Program-made: the position numbers and the translations under genes
From: Typha latifolia
Lineage: Eukaryota; Streptophyta; Magnoliopsida; Poales; Typhaceae
Reading direction: 5' to 3'
DNA: 64,000 nucleotides
NCBI GenBank assembly: GCA_019914945.1
Contig: CM034113.1
Span: 372,001 to 436,000, forward strand
Shown: in pieces, positions 13,254 to 25,583 of the stretch
Layout of the letters: each line of letters opens with the position of its first letter
Position numbering within the stretch: the stretch's first letter is position 1
Notes under the pieces: generated by a model
The model's database searches: none
Seen by the model: the letters and a program-made list of their open reading frames with translations, nothing else
Told to the model about the DNA's origin: nothing

Positions 13254-13606
13254 ATTCACATACATTCTTTTTAGTTAAGAGTTTTCATGCCTTTTTGTCT
13301 ATTAATTTACTGAGTTTTTAACTTCCAGCAGTTAAAAAGTTACTTTGGAGGACATATTTTTCCTCATTCCAATATGTAGGTTCACTTCATAATTGTACAG
13401 TCCTTGTCACACTTTGCCATTCTTTTTTTTTTTAATTCACATACATTCTTTTTAGTTACGGGTTTTCATGTCTTTTTGTCTATTATTTTACTGAGTTTTT
13501 AACTTCCAGCAGTTAAAAAGTTACCTTGGAGGACCTATATTTTTCCTCATTCCAATATGTAGGTTCACTTCATAATTGTAAAGTCCTTGTCACACTTTGC
13601 CATTCT
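13254..13606. repeat. Tandem duplication, ~170-bp unit
   Basis: Copy 1 (13254-13423) and copy 2 (13435-13606) both run from ATTCACATACATTCTTTTTA to GTCACACTTTGCCATTCT. They are nearly identical, with a few substitutions and a 2-bp length difference. A T-rich spacer of 11 bases separates them. The high identity means the duplication is fairly recent. Confidence 0.9.
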
Positions 13607-14243
13607 GTTTGCTAAACCTCTGCCACAATGGAATTAATTCCAAACTAGTCTAGTTATGCTTATTTCTTAAATTTGCAGCTTATCTTAGATTAGACTATTA
13701 TAGTGTTTGTTTTTAAACTTGGTACAATGGTATAATAATTACACTTAATGTGATATGAAAATAATAACATTTTCAGATATTTTAGTAAATGATTAAAATA
13801 TTTTTTATAGCAGATGGATGAGAAGAAGAAAGGAGAGAGAGGAGAAAGAGGAAGAGAATGATTTCAGTGATATATTTTCGAGTGTAAAATAGTAATTGAT
13901 AAATATAAGATATTAGATGGAAGAGGATAAGAGAGAGTAGATGTTAGTAAAAAAATCTAGCATGCAATTTCAGGTAGGATATTGCCAATTTAATAGGAAA
14001 TGTAGGATGGAAGAAGACTCCATGCATTGCTGGGTCCAAAGTTTGAAAGCTTCAAGCCCTGAGGTTCACTACTCATTAAATATGTTCACAAGTGTGAACA
14101 TGCTATGGGATATATTACTTGACAAGTTTTATCTGCATTTTAGAAGCCCTGAGGTCTTTCATTATTTGGACTGAGTCCATTGACTTGCCAACTCATTTCA
14201 TCTAGAAAAATTATAATCCAGACCTTATAACACTATCTCTCTT

Positions 14244-14468
14244 ATGGGTTGTTTGATTGTTAAAAAATAATAGAGGAAAGTAATTACTTTAAATACATTT
14301 TTTTTATCTATATTTAATGTTTGATTACAGAAAATAATTTTTTTTAAAAAGTAATTTTTTACCTATTAAAATTAGTTTCATTTTTTTATTTGGCTTCCTT
14401 CTTCGAGAGGAGAGAATCAATATATTGCTGCTTGATTAAACTCTACTTTTTAGCAACCAAATATGCAC
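14244..14468. mobile_element. Candidate small inverted-repeat element (MITE-like)
   Basis: The left end reads ATGGGTTGTTTGATTGTTAA. The reverse complement of the right end reads ATGTGCATATTTGGTTGCTA. The two align over about 23 bases with mismatches. The interior is AT-rich and non-coding, about 225 bp in all. No clear target duplication was found, so the superfamily is uncertain. Confidence 0.45.
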
Positions 14469-15093
14469 ATCGAAATGCTATCTTTATATCTATGTAGTTA
14501 TGATTTCTCTGTCAATAGAAATCTTTGCTCTGTAAACATCACTCCCATTTTTATCAGCCTTGTTTAAATACTGTAAAAGGTGAGATGTTAGTTTATAAAA
14601 TTATGAAAATTATAGCATTTGAAATGTGAGCTTTTTCCTTTCGTCTATAATTAAGTTGTCAAAAAAAGAAAAGAATCATATCTCTCTATGATGGAGTTTG
14701 TAGCTCACATTTAATTGGAAGGGCTCCAAAATGATCTACATTAAAGAATCATGTGAATCATTGAAGTTGTTGTAGTATGCTCCTACACTTAGCTATAAAA
14801 TGATTTGATTAGGGAAAAATTTATGCTGACATTTGATTAGACAAAATAAAAGAAAACATAAGCAAAGGCACAAACCGATATATTCACATCACTTGTTTGT
14901 GAGATGTTGTAACCTTCTTTATGTTAGTAATTCTTAAAATATTTGCAGAGCAAGAAATGTGATGTAATTAATTAAATAATGAGTCTATGCAAGACTCCCT
15001 AAAACGTGTATATCTTTTTTGGACTAGAGTTATCTATCTTCTTGCTGAAATAATTTTAAGTAGAAAAATAGATTTTTCAACCCAAAAAAAAAA

Positions 15094-15490
15094 GAGTTTT
15101 TGACCGAACTAGTTATAGAAATAGATTATTCCTCAACTTATTACTGAATAGTGTTTAATTTACTATAACCTTAATAATAAAAATACTAAACTAATCAGCA
15201 TTTTATCTCTAAAAAGAGTGGTAATCAGTTCAATGTTTATGTCTTGTCCTAGAATGTTGGTGGTTCAGCGTTTTATGTATATAAATCCTTTTATCTTAAT
15301 TTTTTAGTAGTTAATAAAAAAAATTATCTAACGATAAAAACGCTGAACTGATTAGTGTTTTTAAAAATGCTGGTTTCTTTAGCATTTTTGTGAGAGCTAC
15401 GTTAAATTAAATTACATTTAGTAATAAGTTTGTGAGGAAATTTATTTCGGTATAAAGTTAAAAAAAGAGTTCTAATTTGGTCAAAAACTC
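15094..15490. mobile_element. Fold-back MITE, 397 bp
   Basis: The left end GAGTTTTTGACCGAACTAG (15094 on) pairs with the reverse complement of the right end, GAGTTTTTGACCAAATTAG (ending 15490). Inner segments also pair: AAACTAATCAGCATTTT on the left answers AACGCTGAACTGATTAG on the right, so most of the element can fold on itself. A-rich sequence on both sides hides any target duplication. A related half element lies at 31270-31509, where CAGTTCAGCATTTTTATCG matches the reverse complement of bases around 15340. Confidence 0.75.
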
Positions 15491-15865
15491 AACAAAAAAA
15501 AAAAAAGCTAAAATAGGGGAAAAAATTTCTTTTTTGTATAAGCCAGAAAGAACTTATATATTAAACTTGGTGTTTGCTGTTTGGAACGCGATAGCGGATC
15601 AAAGTGACGCTGTTCTGGTGGTCGGAGTAATGGGGCGGGTGGTGGCAATTAATAAGAATGTCAGGGGCATTAAAAGCGACTGACACGTGTCCGTGAGCAG
15701 CCCTTCGTTACAGTGTCGTCGCGTGCGTTGACTTCCTTCCTCTCCCGGCTCCCGGCAAAGGAATCCCTTTTTCTGTCCGGATGCTTCCCAAGATAACCCT
15801 CAATTTTCCTACAAAACTACGAGACTGCCCTTCTCTCCATTAAGGTAAAATTTAAATTAAACGCT

Positions 15866-15867
15866 TT

Positions 15868-15897
<30 letters not shown>
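15866..15897. repeat. (CTT)n microsatellite
   Basis: About nine CTT units in a row, interrupting AT-rich intergenic sequence. Confidence 0.85.
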
Positions 15898-15898
<1 letters not shown>

Positions 15899-15929
15899 AT
15901 TACGATCAATTATTACTCACTCTATCTTG

Positions 15930-16290
15930 TATACAATAGGGCTTTTATGGTTCGAACCCTCTATATCCTGTTATTTTTTTTTTCTTAAAAAAAATCTGTC
16001 TTTTATAAAAAAATTATTCAAAAAAAACCCTGAGTTAACTCAAACTTATATTAACTTAAAAGAATAGAATTGTTCCATTTTATTTAAAATAATATTTTAA
16101 AATTTTCATAATTATCATCACCATCTTCTTCTATAGAACCTAGAAAGAGTCTCGAATAAAAATAAAAAGAGTAACTTTAAAATTTTAAAATATTAATTTA
16201 AATAAAATATAATATCTCTGTTTTATTAGGCTAATATGAGTTTAACTCAACTCCGGGATATTTTTTGAACCATAAAAGTCCCATTATGTA
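15930..16290. mobile_element. Fold-back MITE, ~360 bp
   Basis: The left terminus (15930 on) contains ATAGGGCTTTTATGGTTCGA. The reverse complement of the right terminus (ending near 16290) contains ATGGGACTTTTATGGTTCAA. Further in, GAGTTAACTCAAACTTATAT on the left pairs with TAATATGAGTTTAACTCAAC on the right, so the whole element is a long imperfect hairpin. It is AT-rich and has no coding potential. The target duplication was not resolved. Confidence 0.7.
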
Positions 16291-17713
16291 GAAGTTTTTT
16301 TTAACATATTTTCCTATATTATAATATCATTTACTCGAAACTCATTAATTAAGACCACCAAAACTTTGAACCATGACTATAAATAATAATAATAAGAGCT
16401 TTGGAAAATATATATAATTCTCTAGAGCGCCTACTTTGAAACCTTTCTTTTGACATTTTGGTGGTTGATAGATATATGGTAGCTAACATTTCTCCTTTTA
16501 TATTACAAGAAGCTCCTCTCTTAGCCTCTTGACCTCCTTCCCTTTGGAAGGTAGTGTGAATGTGAACTACTTAATATAAGCATATCTAAGTAACTTATCC
16601 TCATTATAATGTGAACAGACATTGACACACATATGGCCATCATTCCCAAGGAATTTTTATAGAAAATAGTCATTTTGCAACTACAAAATATATTTTCTTT
16701 TGTTGATAAACAGAGTAAGTATATTACACATAGTCTAAAACATCTAATAGAATAAACTTCATCTAAGTAGAAAGTAAAACCCTGCTCCTGTCTTAGTGGG
16801 GCTAATATATTAGCAGCTTGGTTAACCTCCCTCAAAATTTAATTTTGATTAGGATAAGAGAGAGTCAGACTAGAAAAGTGTTTTCCAATCACTTCTTTTT
16901 AGCTTTTCTCATTGTAGAAGTCTTTCTTCCAGTATTATCTACAAGGTTTCATGACTCCAATGTGCTCCATTACTGGTAGCAGACCCCTTGCAGGATGGCT
17001 ACATGAATTCTTTGCTTGTGATATGTTATCTAGCAGTGACTTATTTCATTAAGGAGAAAATTTTATTGCATCATTAGGACTTGCTGTTGATCAAATAGTT
17101 TGTCTCTTTCATTAGGTCATAAAGTGATGGTGTCCTAATGATATCACAAGTTGCAGAGAAGTGTAATTCTCAGTCTCTCAATTTATAAGGAAGTGAATAT
17201 CTCAACTACCTAAATCTCTTTCCAATCTCTTCGGAGAGCAACCGGGACAGCCAACTACGATAATTTTTTATTTATTTAATTAATGTAGACTTCTGAACTA
17301 AGAAAAATATTTAGATAGACTCTTCAACTAAAAAATATATATGCGGCAAAGAATAGTGTATGAGATAAATTGTGATAATTTAGAGGGGCTAAGTGTAATT
17401 AATTAATCAAGCTCAGGTGGGTTGTATGAACATGCTGCAATGTGTAAACTTGGCTGCTTGTTATCCAAAGTACACGTGATGGAGGAAATTCCTGCTATAA
17501 GAAGTGTAGACGATCCTCTGCCTCATTTGCCTCCTGCCACCATTCTGGCTTCTGATACGACCACAGTGTCAATTCTGCAATTTGTTCTGAAAGTCGTGTC
17601 CTCTTTCTTCTCCCTTCCAAACTGCATGCCTCGACTAATTGGAGCACGAAGAAGCGAAAGCTACAATTAAATCGACATCATCTCTCGCTCTCTCGCTCAG
17701 ACCTCCTACGAGC

Positions 17714-18582
17714 ATGGGCTGCTTCCTCAGCACAAAGCGCCGTCGTGGAGGCGCCGCCGCCACCGCTGCCTCCGCCGCAGTCAAGGCCGATGCCGATAGC
17801 CGGTCAACCCCCGAACACCGGAGGCCGAGCCCGGTTTCGATCCCGCCCTCTCCAACCGAGCAGTCGGCCTGGCCGGCGTGGCTCGTCGCCGTGGCCGGCG
17901 ACGCCCTGGCCGGATGGGTCCCCCGCCGCGCCGACTCCTTCCAGAAGATCTCCAAGGTCTTTCCCCTTAAAAATGGTAGAAATCCTTATGTAAATTCGAA
18001 AAAATCCGTCCAAAATTTGATCTTGTTGGTTGTTCACTTGGGTTGTTAGATTGGGTCGGGGACGTACAGCAACGTGTACAAGGTGAGGGAGGTGGGGAGT
18101 GGGAGGGTAGTGGCGATGAAGAAGGTGCGGTTCGAGGCGGGCGAGAAGGAGAGCGTCGCGTTCATGGCGAGGGAGATATCGGTGCTCCGGCGAGTCGGGT
18201 CCCACCCCAACGTCGTCCGCCTCGAGGGCATTGCCACGTCACGCGTCTCCCACGCCCTCTACCTCGTCTTCGAGTACATGGAGCACGACCTCGCCGGCCT
18301 CGCCGCCGCCCCTGGCGTCCGCTTCTCCGAGCCCCAGGTGATTCCCACCTCCTCCCCCTATCCCCCCCTCCACTCTTCCTTAGCCCCGCACGAGTTTCAA
18401 AACATCGAGTTCTCTTGCTCAACTATTCGCCGCTTCGATCCCGACAGAATTTTTGTGCTTTTTTAATATTTTAATTTTATTTTTTTAAACTTCGTCTCCT
18501 CTAGAGCTGTTCGAGATCGCATCTTTGGCTGTTTACAAGGAGAAAGATCGTATCTTGGATTACATTTTACCCCATCCATTGT

Positions 18583-18637
<55 letters not shown>

Positions 18638-20898
18638 GGAATTTCTTCAAAGGCCTCCTCTTTAGGCTCTCTCGAGTCTTTTAACTCTGCGTCCTTTCTC
18701 CTTATCCCCAGTTAGGCTCCAAAGACCTCATCTTGGAATAACTTTTATCTCTCCCCAGTTCAGGTACAGCAAAAGCTTTGGCCTTCCCCAAAAAAGTTCC
18801 CTCCTTTTTAGCTCCATTCGAGTTCTCTTTTTCTTCGTCTTCTTCTTCTTCTTTTTCGTTTTTTTACTACACTTTACAGAGCTTGATCTCATAAAATTGT
18901 TGTACTCTGAGACAGGTGAAATGCTACATGAAGCAACTCCTCTCTGGTCTGGAGCACTGCCATGGCCGAGGAGTCTTGCACCGTGACATAAAGGGCTCAA
19001 ATTTGCTCCTCGACAACGAGGGTGTGCTCAAAATAGCTGATTTTGGACTAGCTTCTACTTTTGATCCTAAGCACAAGCAGCCCATGACCAGCAGAGTTGT
19101 CACCTTGTGGTATCGTGCTCCGGAGCTCCTCCTCGGGGCCACCCATTACGGCGTTGGCATTGATCTCTGGAGCGCCGGTTGTATCCTGGCGGAGTTGCTC
19201 TCCGGGAAGCCCATCTTCCCGGGCAAGACCGAGGTACAGTAGAGTTCGCAGCCACGGCCATGGCTTGGCTCACTCGTTTGTGTTGCTAATCCTTCTGCTC
19301 TGCTGTGCTATTCTAGGTTGAACAATTGCATAGAATCTTCAAGTTATGTGGATCTCCTTCAGAGAATTATTGGAAGAAATCAAAGTTGCCGCATGCAACT
19401 ATTGTTAAGCCGCAGCAACCGTATAAGCGATGTATTGCGGAGACCTTCAAAGACTTCCCGCCGTCGGCACTGTCTCTTGTCGAGAAGCTCCTAGCTATTG
19501 ACCCTGCTGAGCGAGGAACAGCCACTGATGCTCTTAACAGTGAAGTTAGTACTCCATATTTGATAGTAGTCAGGAATTTCGAATACTAGCTAATGTTGTA
19601 GTAATCTTATGTATTTGTTTTGGATGCAGTTCTTCACAACAAAGCCTTATGCCTGTGAGCCGTTGAGCTTACCGAAGTATCCTCCGAGCAAAGAGATGGA
19701 TGCGAGATTGAGGGAAGAGAAGTTAAGAAGGTCAGAAATACATAATTGCCTCTTGGTAGATATCAATGCAGAAGCTTCAATGTGGTCACTAATTTTGAAT
19801 CTTCTTGATCTGCAGACAGAAAAGGGTTGAGAGGAATGGAGATGGCGAAGCTACGAGGAGGTCACATGTCCATAATCGGCGAAGCAGAGCAGTTCCAGCT
19901 CCAGAGGCAAATGCTGAGTTGCAAGTTAACTTGAATGTATGTCCTCACTGTCTCTATGTTTCAGCTCTTTTCCGCTCCCAATTTAGCTATCTGAGATTAA
20001 GAAAAAATGGTGATGCTTATATACATTGGGTAGAACTAATTTATGAAGAAAAAGTATTTCGGTTCGCAATTAATTGCATGTAGTGAGGTGTGATAAGCGA
20101 GAGAAAGGTTTGCCTCACTTAGCCAATTGATGATCATCTGTTAAAAGAAACTATCTTTCAGTAGATTGCTCCAATGTAAGCTACGGCAACCAAATGTACT
20201 TAATATGTAGCAGTAAAATGTAACTTTTGAAGGGAAAAACAAACCTCCAAAACTGTCACAAATTAACACTTGGTGTGCTAAATGGTGATACAATATGTAA
20301 CTCAATCTTCGTAAAGAGTAAATTTGGTCAATGGATCATAAAAAGAGTGCATTAGTATTCAGCAAAAATGGTGGGATTATCGACATTCCTGTGACTGAAC
20401 GAATTTTATATGAGAGCAAGAATGGTAACAAAATGGAACATAATTTAAGCAAAACATCGTAGCTAGCTTACTGAACTCTGATGGTTCTTTCTACTTCTAT
20501 GTTCTTCTAATTTCCAGAGACAGAGGTTCATGGCTCGAGTAAATCCCGTGAGCAAAAGCGAGAAGTTCCCACCGCCGCACCAAGATGGATCAGTAGGATT
20601 TCCATTGCAGGATCCATACAAGGGACCAATGTCTTTCATCGCAGCTAATGCATCTTTCACTTCCTCAATCTTCGAAATGAACAAAGAATCCCACAATCAC
20701 AGGGGCACTGACCGACGAAAGAGTTTGAGTAAAGATAAGCCTCAGATAGCTGCTTCTAATAATTTGATGAAAGGACTCAAACCTTCTTCCATTGGACTGC
20801 TTATGGAACTCAGAAGAACTACCAAGATCCATAGGAGCAAGGGAAAAGAAGAACTAGAAGTGTTTGGTGGAGGGCAAATAAAGATTTCTGAGAGTTAG
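17714..20898 (+). CDS. CDK-like Ser/Thr protein kinase (CRK/IBS1 group, At1g54610-like)
   Basis: Seven exons close in frame: 17714-17956, 18050-18337, 18916-19233, 19317-19544, 19630-19730, 19816-19936 and 20518-20898, giving 559 residues. The protein starts MGCFLS, a myristoylation/palmitoylation signal, then a low-complexity Ala/Pro/Ser region. The kinase domain starts near residue 82 with the Gly-rich loop IGSGTYSNVYK. Lys105 is in VVAMKK, the catalytic loop is HRDIKGSN (Asp201), the metal-binding motif is DFG (219-221), and VTLWYRAPELLLG follows. CDK-type residues continue (DLWSAGCILAELLSGKPIFPG) and the domain ends near residue 360. All catalytic residues are present, so it should be active on Ser/Thr. 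The basic, Ser-rich C-terminal tail (RRKSLSKDKPQ) is shorter than in many family members. The ATG at 17714 was preferred to an upstream in-frame one because it gives the MGC start typical of the family. Exons 1-2 are very GC-rich and the rest is not, a common monocot gradient. Confidence 0.95.
18589..18631 (+). repeat. (CT)n microsatellite in kinase intron 2
   Basis: About 21 CT units lie midway through the 578-base intron between the exons ending FSEPQ and beginning VKCYMKQ, and are followed by a T run. Confidence 0.9.
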
Positions 20899-22419
20899 AT
20901 ATGTTCTTTTACTTTTCAATATTGTACAGGTAGGCTTTTGTACTCTCTTTTAGTACACAATTAAGATGGTGATATTGGCAATGGATTTGTCTTAGATGAT
21001 TGGATAAGAGGACGGTCATTAAATAAAGTGTGATGCTCTGCATTATCTTCTTTGAATCACTTTGTCATGCTGATGCTGATGGATAACTCCCCCCCCCCCA
21101 AATTATTCCTATGTTTAGTGTTTGATTAAAAGAAAAAGGATAAAGTGTAACACGATTACAGAGGATATTATCCTACCAAATCTTAAATGTGGGAATTATC
21201 AGTAATGTACTTGTAGCAACATGGTATTTTGGTCCGACAAGGGACTTATACCCGAATAAGATCCCTTATCCGGATTGCGTCCTGTTCCTCTCCTCGTGGG
21301 AGAAATCTTGGGTACGTGGAATAGCATCTCAACAAAAATGGAGGCTAAAATAGTAATGGCAACGGCTTAGGTCTTCTAGCAATGGCGCTACCCAATCCCA
21401 AGACTTAATTCGAGAGAAGAGGGAAGAGAGAAGAGTTCTTATTCCGTTCTCTGGATCATTGGTTTCAGGTGAGTGCAATCGCCTCTTTTTCAATCCTCTT
21501 AGGCGAATAATTCTGGTGATCTCTGCGTGCTCTAATCGTCGAAAAGAGTTTAGGATTTGGGGATTTGTTGTGGGAGAACAATCTATATCATGTCACCGCT
21601 GCTCTTCTGATTGGAATTGATCACGTAGAGGTTGGTTATTTGATCCCTCTGTAGATGGCATATCATTTCATTTGTCAATGCTGATTCTTTTCACCATATT
21701 TGAATCTTTTGTCAACGGAAGTAGAACATGACTTAGATGAGTAGGAAATGCACTTGAAACTTCCTTCGTATTAGTCGATCTCAGAATCCTTTGTTTCTTG
21801 TTCAAGATATCATTTAGGATTGTGTTAACCTGTTAATTGCCTACTAATTTTGAGGGCAGTATATGAGCCGATTGCAAAGATCAGGCTTTCACAATACTTA
21901 TTCGGAGAATATCAGTAAATTAATCTGGATTCCGGGGGATTCAGTGCTATAGTAAATTGAAGGGCTGTTGTTAAATTTATTGAATTATTTTATTAGGTTA
22001 TAGAGAAGCATTTGCTTGTTGTTTCACCCTGGATGCATCTTTGCAGCTCAGCGGTGTGATCTTCTTGAAATTAAAATGTGGTCTCATTTTAACTGATGCT
22101 TCTCAGACTATGTGAAAACAAACTAAAAGGTGATCAATCACCAGTGACATTATATGTCTTTTGGTAACTTAGTATGCATAGATACCATGAGAATTGAGAA
22201 CTAACTCTTTTAAGACTACATTTGAAGGTTATTGTGTTAATGGGTGATGTTACTTCAAAAACTTGAATAATATATCATATATTGTGCTCATTTCAGTTGT
22301 TTCTAATGCTTCCCAGGGATGCAGAAACTTTAGGTACAAATTCCCTTTCTACAAATGTGTGAGAAGCCCTTGAATATGCATTGATAAAGACTACTACTAA
22401 AAGCTCAGAAGTTATTTCA
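20899..22419. other. 3' region of kinase gene and 5' leader of C3H gene
   Basis: Bases 20899 to about 21200 are kinase 3' sequence and spacer, with an 11-C homopolymer at 21089-21099. A leader exon of the zinc-finger gene probably ends near 21470, where TTTCAG is followed by GTGAGTGCAATC. The intron would run to the acceptor CATTTCAG near 22297. The remaining ~120 bases before the ATG are leader. Confidence 0.45.
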
Positions 22420-25400
22420 ATGCTGGAGTCATCTCTCTCTCCTGCAGCAGATACTGTACAACTGAGAAGTTCATCATCAAAGGAAGAAAGCAATCCTGAA
22501 AACCAAGAAATTAGTGACGATGAGGATGATGATCGGAATCATAAACACCGTAGGAGGGAGGTTGAGCCTCATTCCTTTGACAACAATGTCATCAAACAAC
22601 CTCTAATAAGGTCTAACTGCAAGAGAAACAGGCCTTTTGAGAATGGGAAACTCCTATCAGGAACTGATTCTCAGGGTGAAATCCTGGAGGATTACTCTCC
22701 AAAGTTTGAGAAGCGACGTCCTGGCTTGATGCCTCTTCGAGCTTCTTCGGAGTTAGGTGGATGGAATAGAGTAAACCAAGCATATCGTTCTAATCCTGGT
22801 CCTTCTCTCACTGTTTCTGCATCCCCAGCTCATCCTGTGGGACGAGGTAGGGGACAAAATATGTTCCCTTGGAGTCAGCATGATTCAGGATTTAACCTGC
22901 TTGACACAATCGATTTTGCATCAAAGATGGCTTCACAAGGACTATCTACACATCCTAGCTTGTTTGTGCAGACAGGCCTACCAAGTGTTTCTACACAAAA
23001 TAGTTCTTGGGGTGCATATGGGTTTGTTTCTGGAATGACCAACAGAATATTGGATCCACTTCACTCACTTGGTTTTCATGGGGCTCTTCAACCTACTATT
23101 AACCCTCTAATGAATCTTACCATGGCCCATCAACATTGTAGAGACTTTGAGGAGCGTGGATTTTGCTTGAGAGGTGATATGTGCCCAATGGAGCATGGTG
23201 TAAATAGAATCGTTGTCGAAGATGTGCAGGTCTGTTTCTTTTCAAAATTCCGTCTGTTGTTACTATGAGCTCATGCCATGTCCATGCCAATTTTTATATT
23301 CTTACATTATATTATGCAAGTTCTGGGAGCATCTATCCAAACTGTAGGTTATTGTATCAAAGATACATCATGTTCATTTTTAGCTTTATGTGATAACTGA
23401 CATGATCCTGTCTTATGTATTATTTTTGTATATATGAACCATTATATACTCAAATTAAAATACAAGAATTACTTGTCCCTCAATAGTTTATTATATTGTG
23501 ATGATATCATCTGGCCCTTGCTTACTCAAGTACAAACTTCAGATGCAAGTCCTCCTAGATATATGTGGCTGCAAGAATCTATCATTCACATACCATTTGC
23601 CATTTTAATGAAAGATTGACAAGGCGTTGCATTTTGTTTTCCTATTTCACAATTAGTATCTTCTTTGACATTTTGCAGAGCCTATCTCAATTCAATTTTC
23701 CCAGCTCAGTTCCCAATTCACATGCACTGGGTTTTCAAGCTGAGGCAGATCCACCTATTGTCAGTGCTTCATCTGGTCTCCTAACAAACAGAAAAGCTCT
23801 ACCTGAAAAAGATATCGAGTCCGGAGTGACAATTGATGGATTAAAACTGAGTGGAGATCTGTCTACTACAGCTGTAGCTGAAGCAGATGTGTATGATCCT
23901 GATCAGCCTCTATGGAACAATGAGCATCCTGAAACATCACCTACTGGCTTAAAACTGACTTCACCTAGTAATATCAACGAACTGGTAGGGGATGCTAATT
24001 CTTCTGTTCGTCAGGATCTCAGGTTATGCGATGACATTGAAAGTGAATGCCAGAGTGGTAGAGTTGCAGTCAATGTGGTTCTAGAATCTACAGATTCATC
24101 TATTTGGGGGCAGACTACATCTGGGAGTAAGTCAGAAGCAGAGATTTTTAATACAAGAAGTTGTCCTAGAAACAAAATGAAGGTAGAAGGCATGGAGGCA
24201 ACACCTGTTACAATTCAAGGAAAATCTGCTGCAATGAGGGAGATGACCCTGATGTCCACAGATGAACCTCATTCAAGACTGCATGCAGACTTGGGACAAT
24301 ATTGTGCTAGTAGGACATCTCAAAAAGCTTCTCGTAGCCTATATGTCAATGGTATACCTAAAAAAAACAACCGAAAAATTGCTCTTCTGTCGCATTTTCA
24401 GAAGTTTGGCGAAGTAATTGACATTTATATTCCACTGAACAGTGAAAAAGCATTTGTTCAATTCTCCAAAAGGGAGGAGGCTGAAGCTGCCCTTAAAGCA
24501 CCTGATGCTGTAATGGGTAACCGTTTTATAAGGCTATGGTGGGCAGACCGAGATAGGATTTCTGATGATGGAGAAAGTAGGGTCCACTCTAAGTTGCCGC
24601 AATTGGCAAATATTGTGGGGCACTCTATCCCACATCAGCCATTTGTCTCTGACAGAGAAAAAAGAAATCTACAATCTGCAGGTCCAAAGTCAAGAAATGC
24701 ATGTGATGTTGAAACATCAGTGCCTGCTGTTAATCCTCCTAAAACTTTAGCAGCAAATGGTCAAAAAGCAGCTCCTCCTGTACAAAAGAAATTGGAGAGT
24801 TTGGAGCTTCTTGAAGAACTTCGTAAAAGGCAGGAACTTTTAGCCCAGAAAAGGGATGAGTTCCGACGACAATTAGATAAGTTTGAGAAACAGGTAATTT
24901 CCTCTTCTTCTTTTTCAAGTCCTTTTGATATACTATAGAGTATAGACTGTTAATGATATCAGTCGTTTCTCAAGAGCAAGACTTTCTACTGATGCTAAAA
25001 GTATTGACTCAGTGTGTACCTTTTTAATAGGAATAGTTGTCCTCTCATTGTTGTTTCCTTTTGTTTTTGACTTTTTTAAGTTCGTTAAAAATATTGTTTT
25101 CCAAATTATGGGGACAAGGTAATCAACAATGATAGTAACTTCAAGGTTCAAGATCAACGTGTATGTTTCCTAATCAATTGGGCTTATATTACAGGCAACT
25201 TCAGTCAAAAAGGGAGAAACTACTGGAAAAGGGCGTAAAATGGATATGCCTACTGAAACTGTGAAAGCTGCAGCACCAGAGGCCATAAATTGTAGTGCAC
25301 AAGGTATACAGCAAGAAGATGGAAGTATACTGGAAAGGAGAAATGCTGGTGATACTCTTGTTTCGCCCAATTCAAAGGCTAATTTAACAAGAGTGCAACA

Positions 25401-25522
25401 ATCACCAAGGACTACAAGACAGACTAATTGCCTGCCATCATCACAGAATAGATTTAAGCTGGACAACCATCCCACTTCATTCAGAATTTTGCCGCCTCTA
25501 CCTGCTGAAATTGCAGATGTAA

Positions 25523-25583
<61 letters not shown>

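Larger units (their letters stand above)
12181..17713. other. Repeat-rich intergenic region, no gene supported
   Basis: About 5.5 kb between the unknown-function gene and the kinase. It holds two tandem duplications (13012-13115 and 13254-13606), three fold-back elements (14244-14468, 15094-15490, 15930-16290) and a (CTT)n tract at 15866-15897, each listed separately. Short open frames at 13941, 15477, 16521 (minus) and 17422 show no convincing family signal. The minus-strand frame at 16835-16521 opens with REVNQAANILA, which faintly resembles the end of a LINE RNase H domain, but nothing around it supports one. The last ~300 bases must contain the kinase promoter. Confidence 0.6.

Noticed and set aside
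15477..15683. Open frame of 68 residues
   Set aside because: It starts inside the end of a fold-back MITE and runs through an A tract; no homology recognised.
16521..16835. Minus-strand frame opening REVNQAANILA, like the end of a LINE RNase H domain
   Set aside because: Only about ten residues fit; no catalytic RNase H motifs or reverse transcriptase lie upstream on that strand.
17422..17670. 82-residue open frame upstream of the kinase
   Set aside because: It lies in the kinase promoter/leader region and shows no family features.
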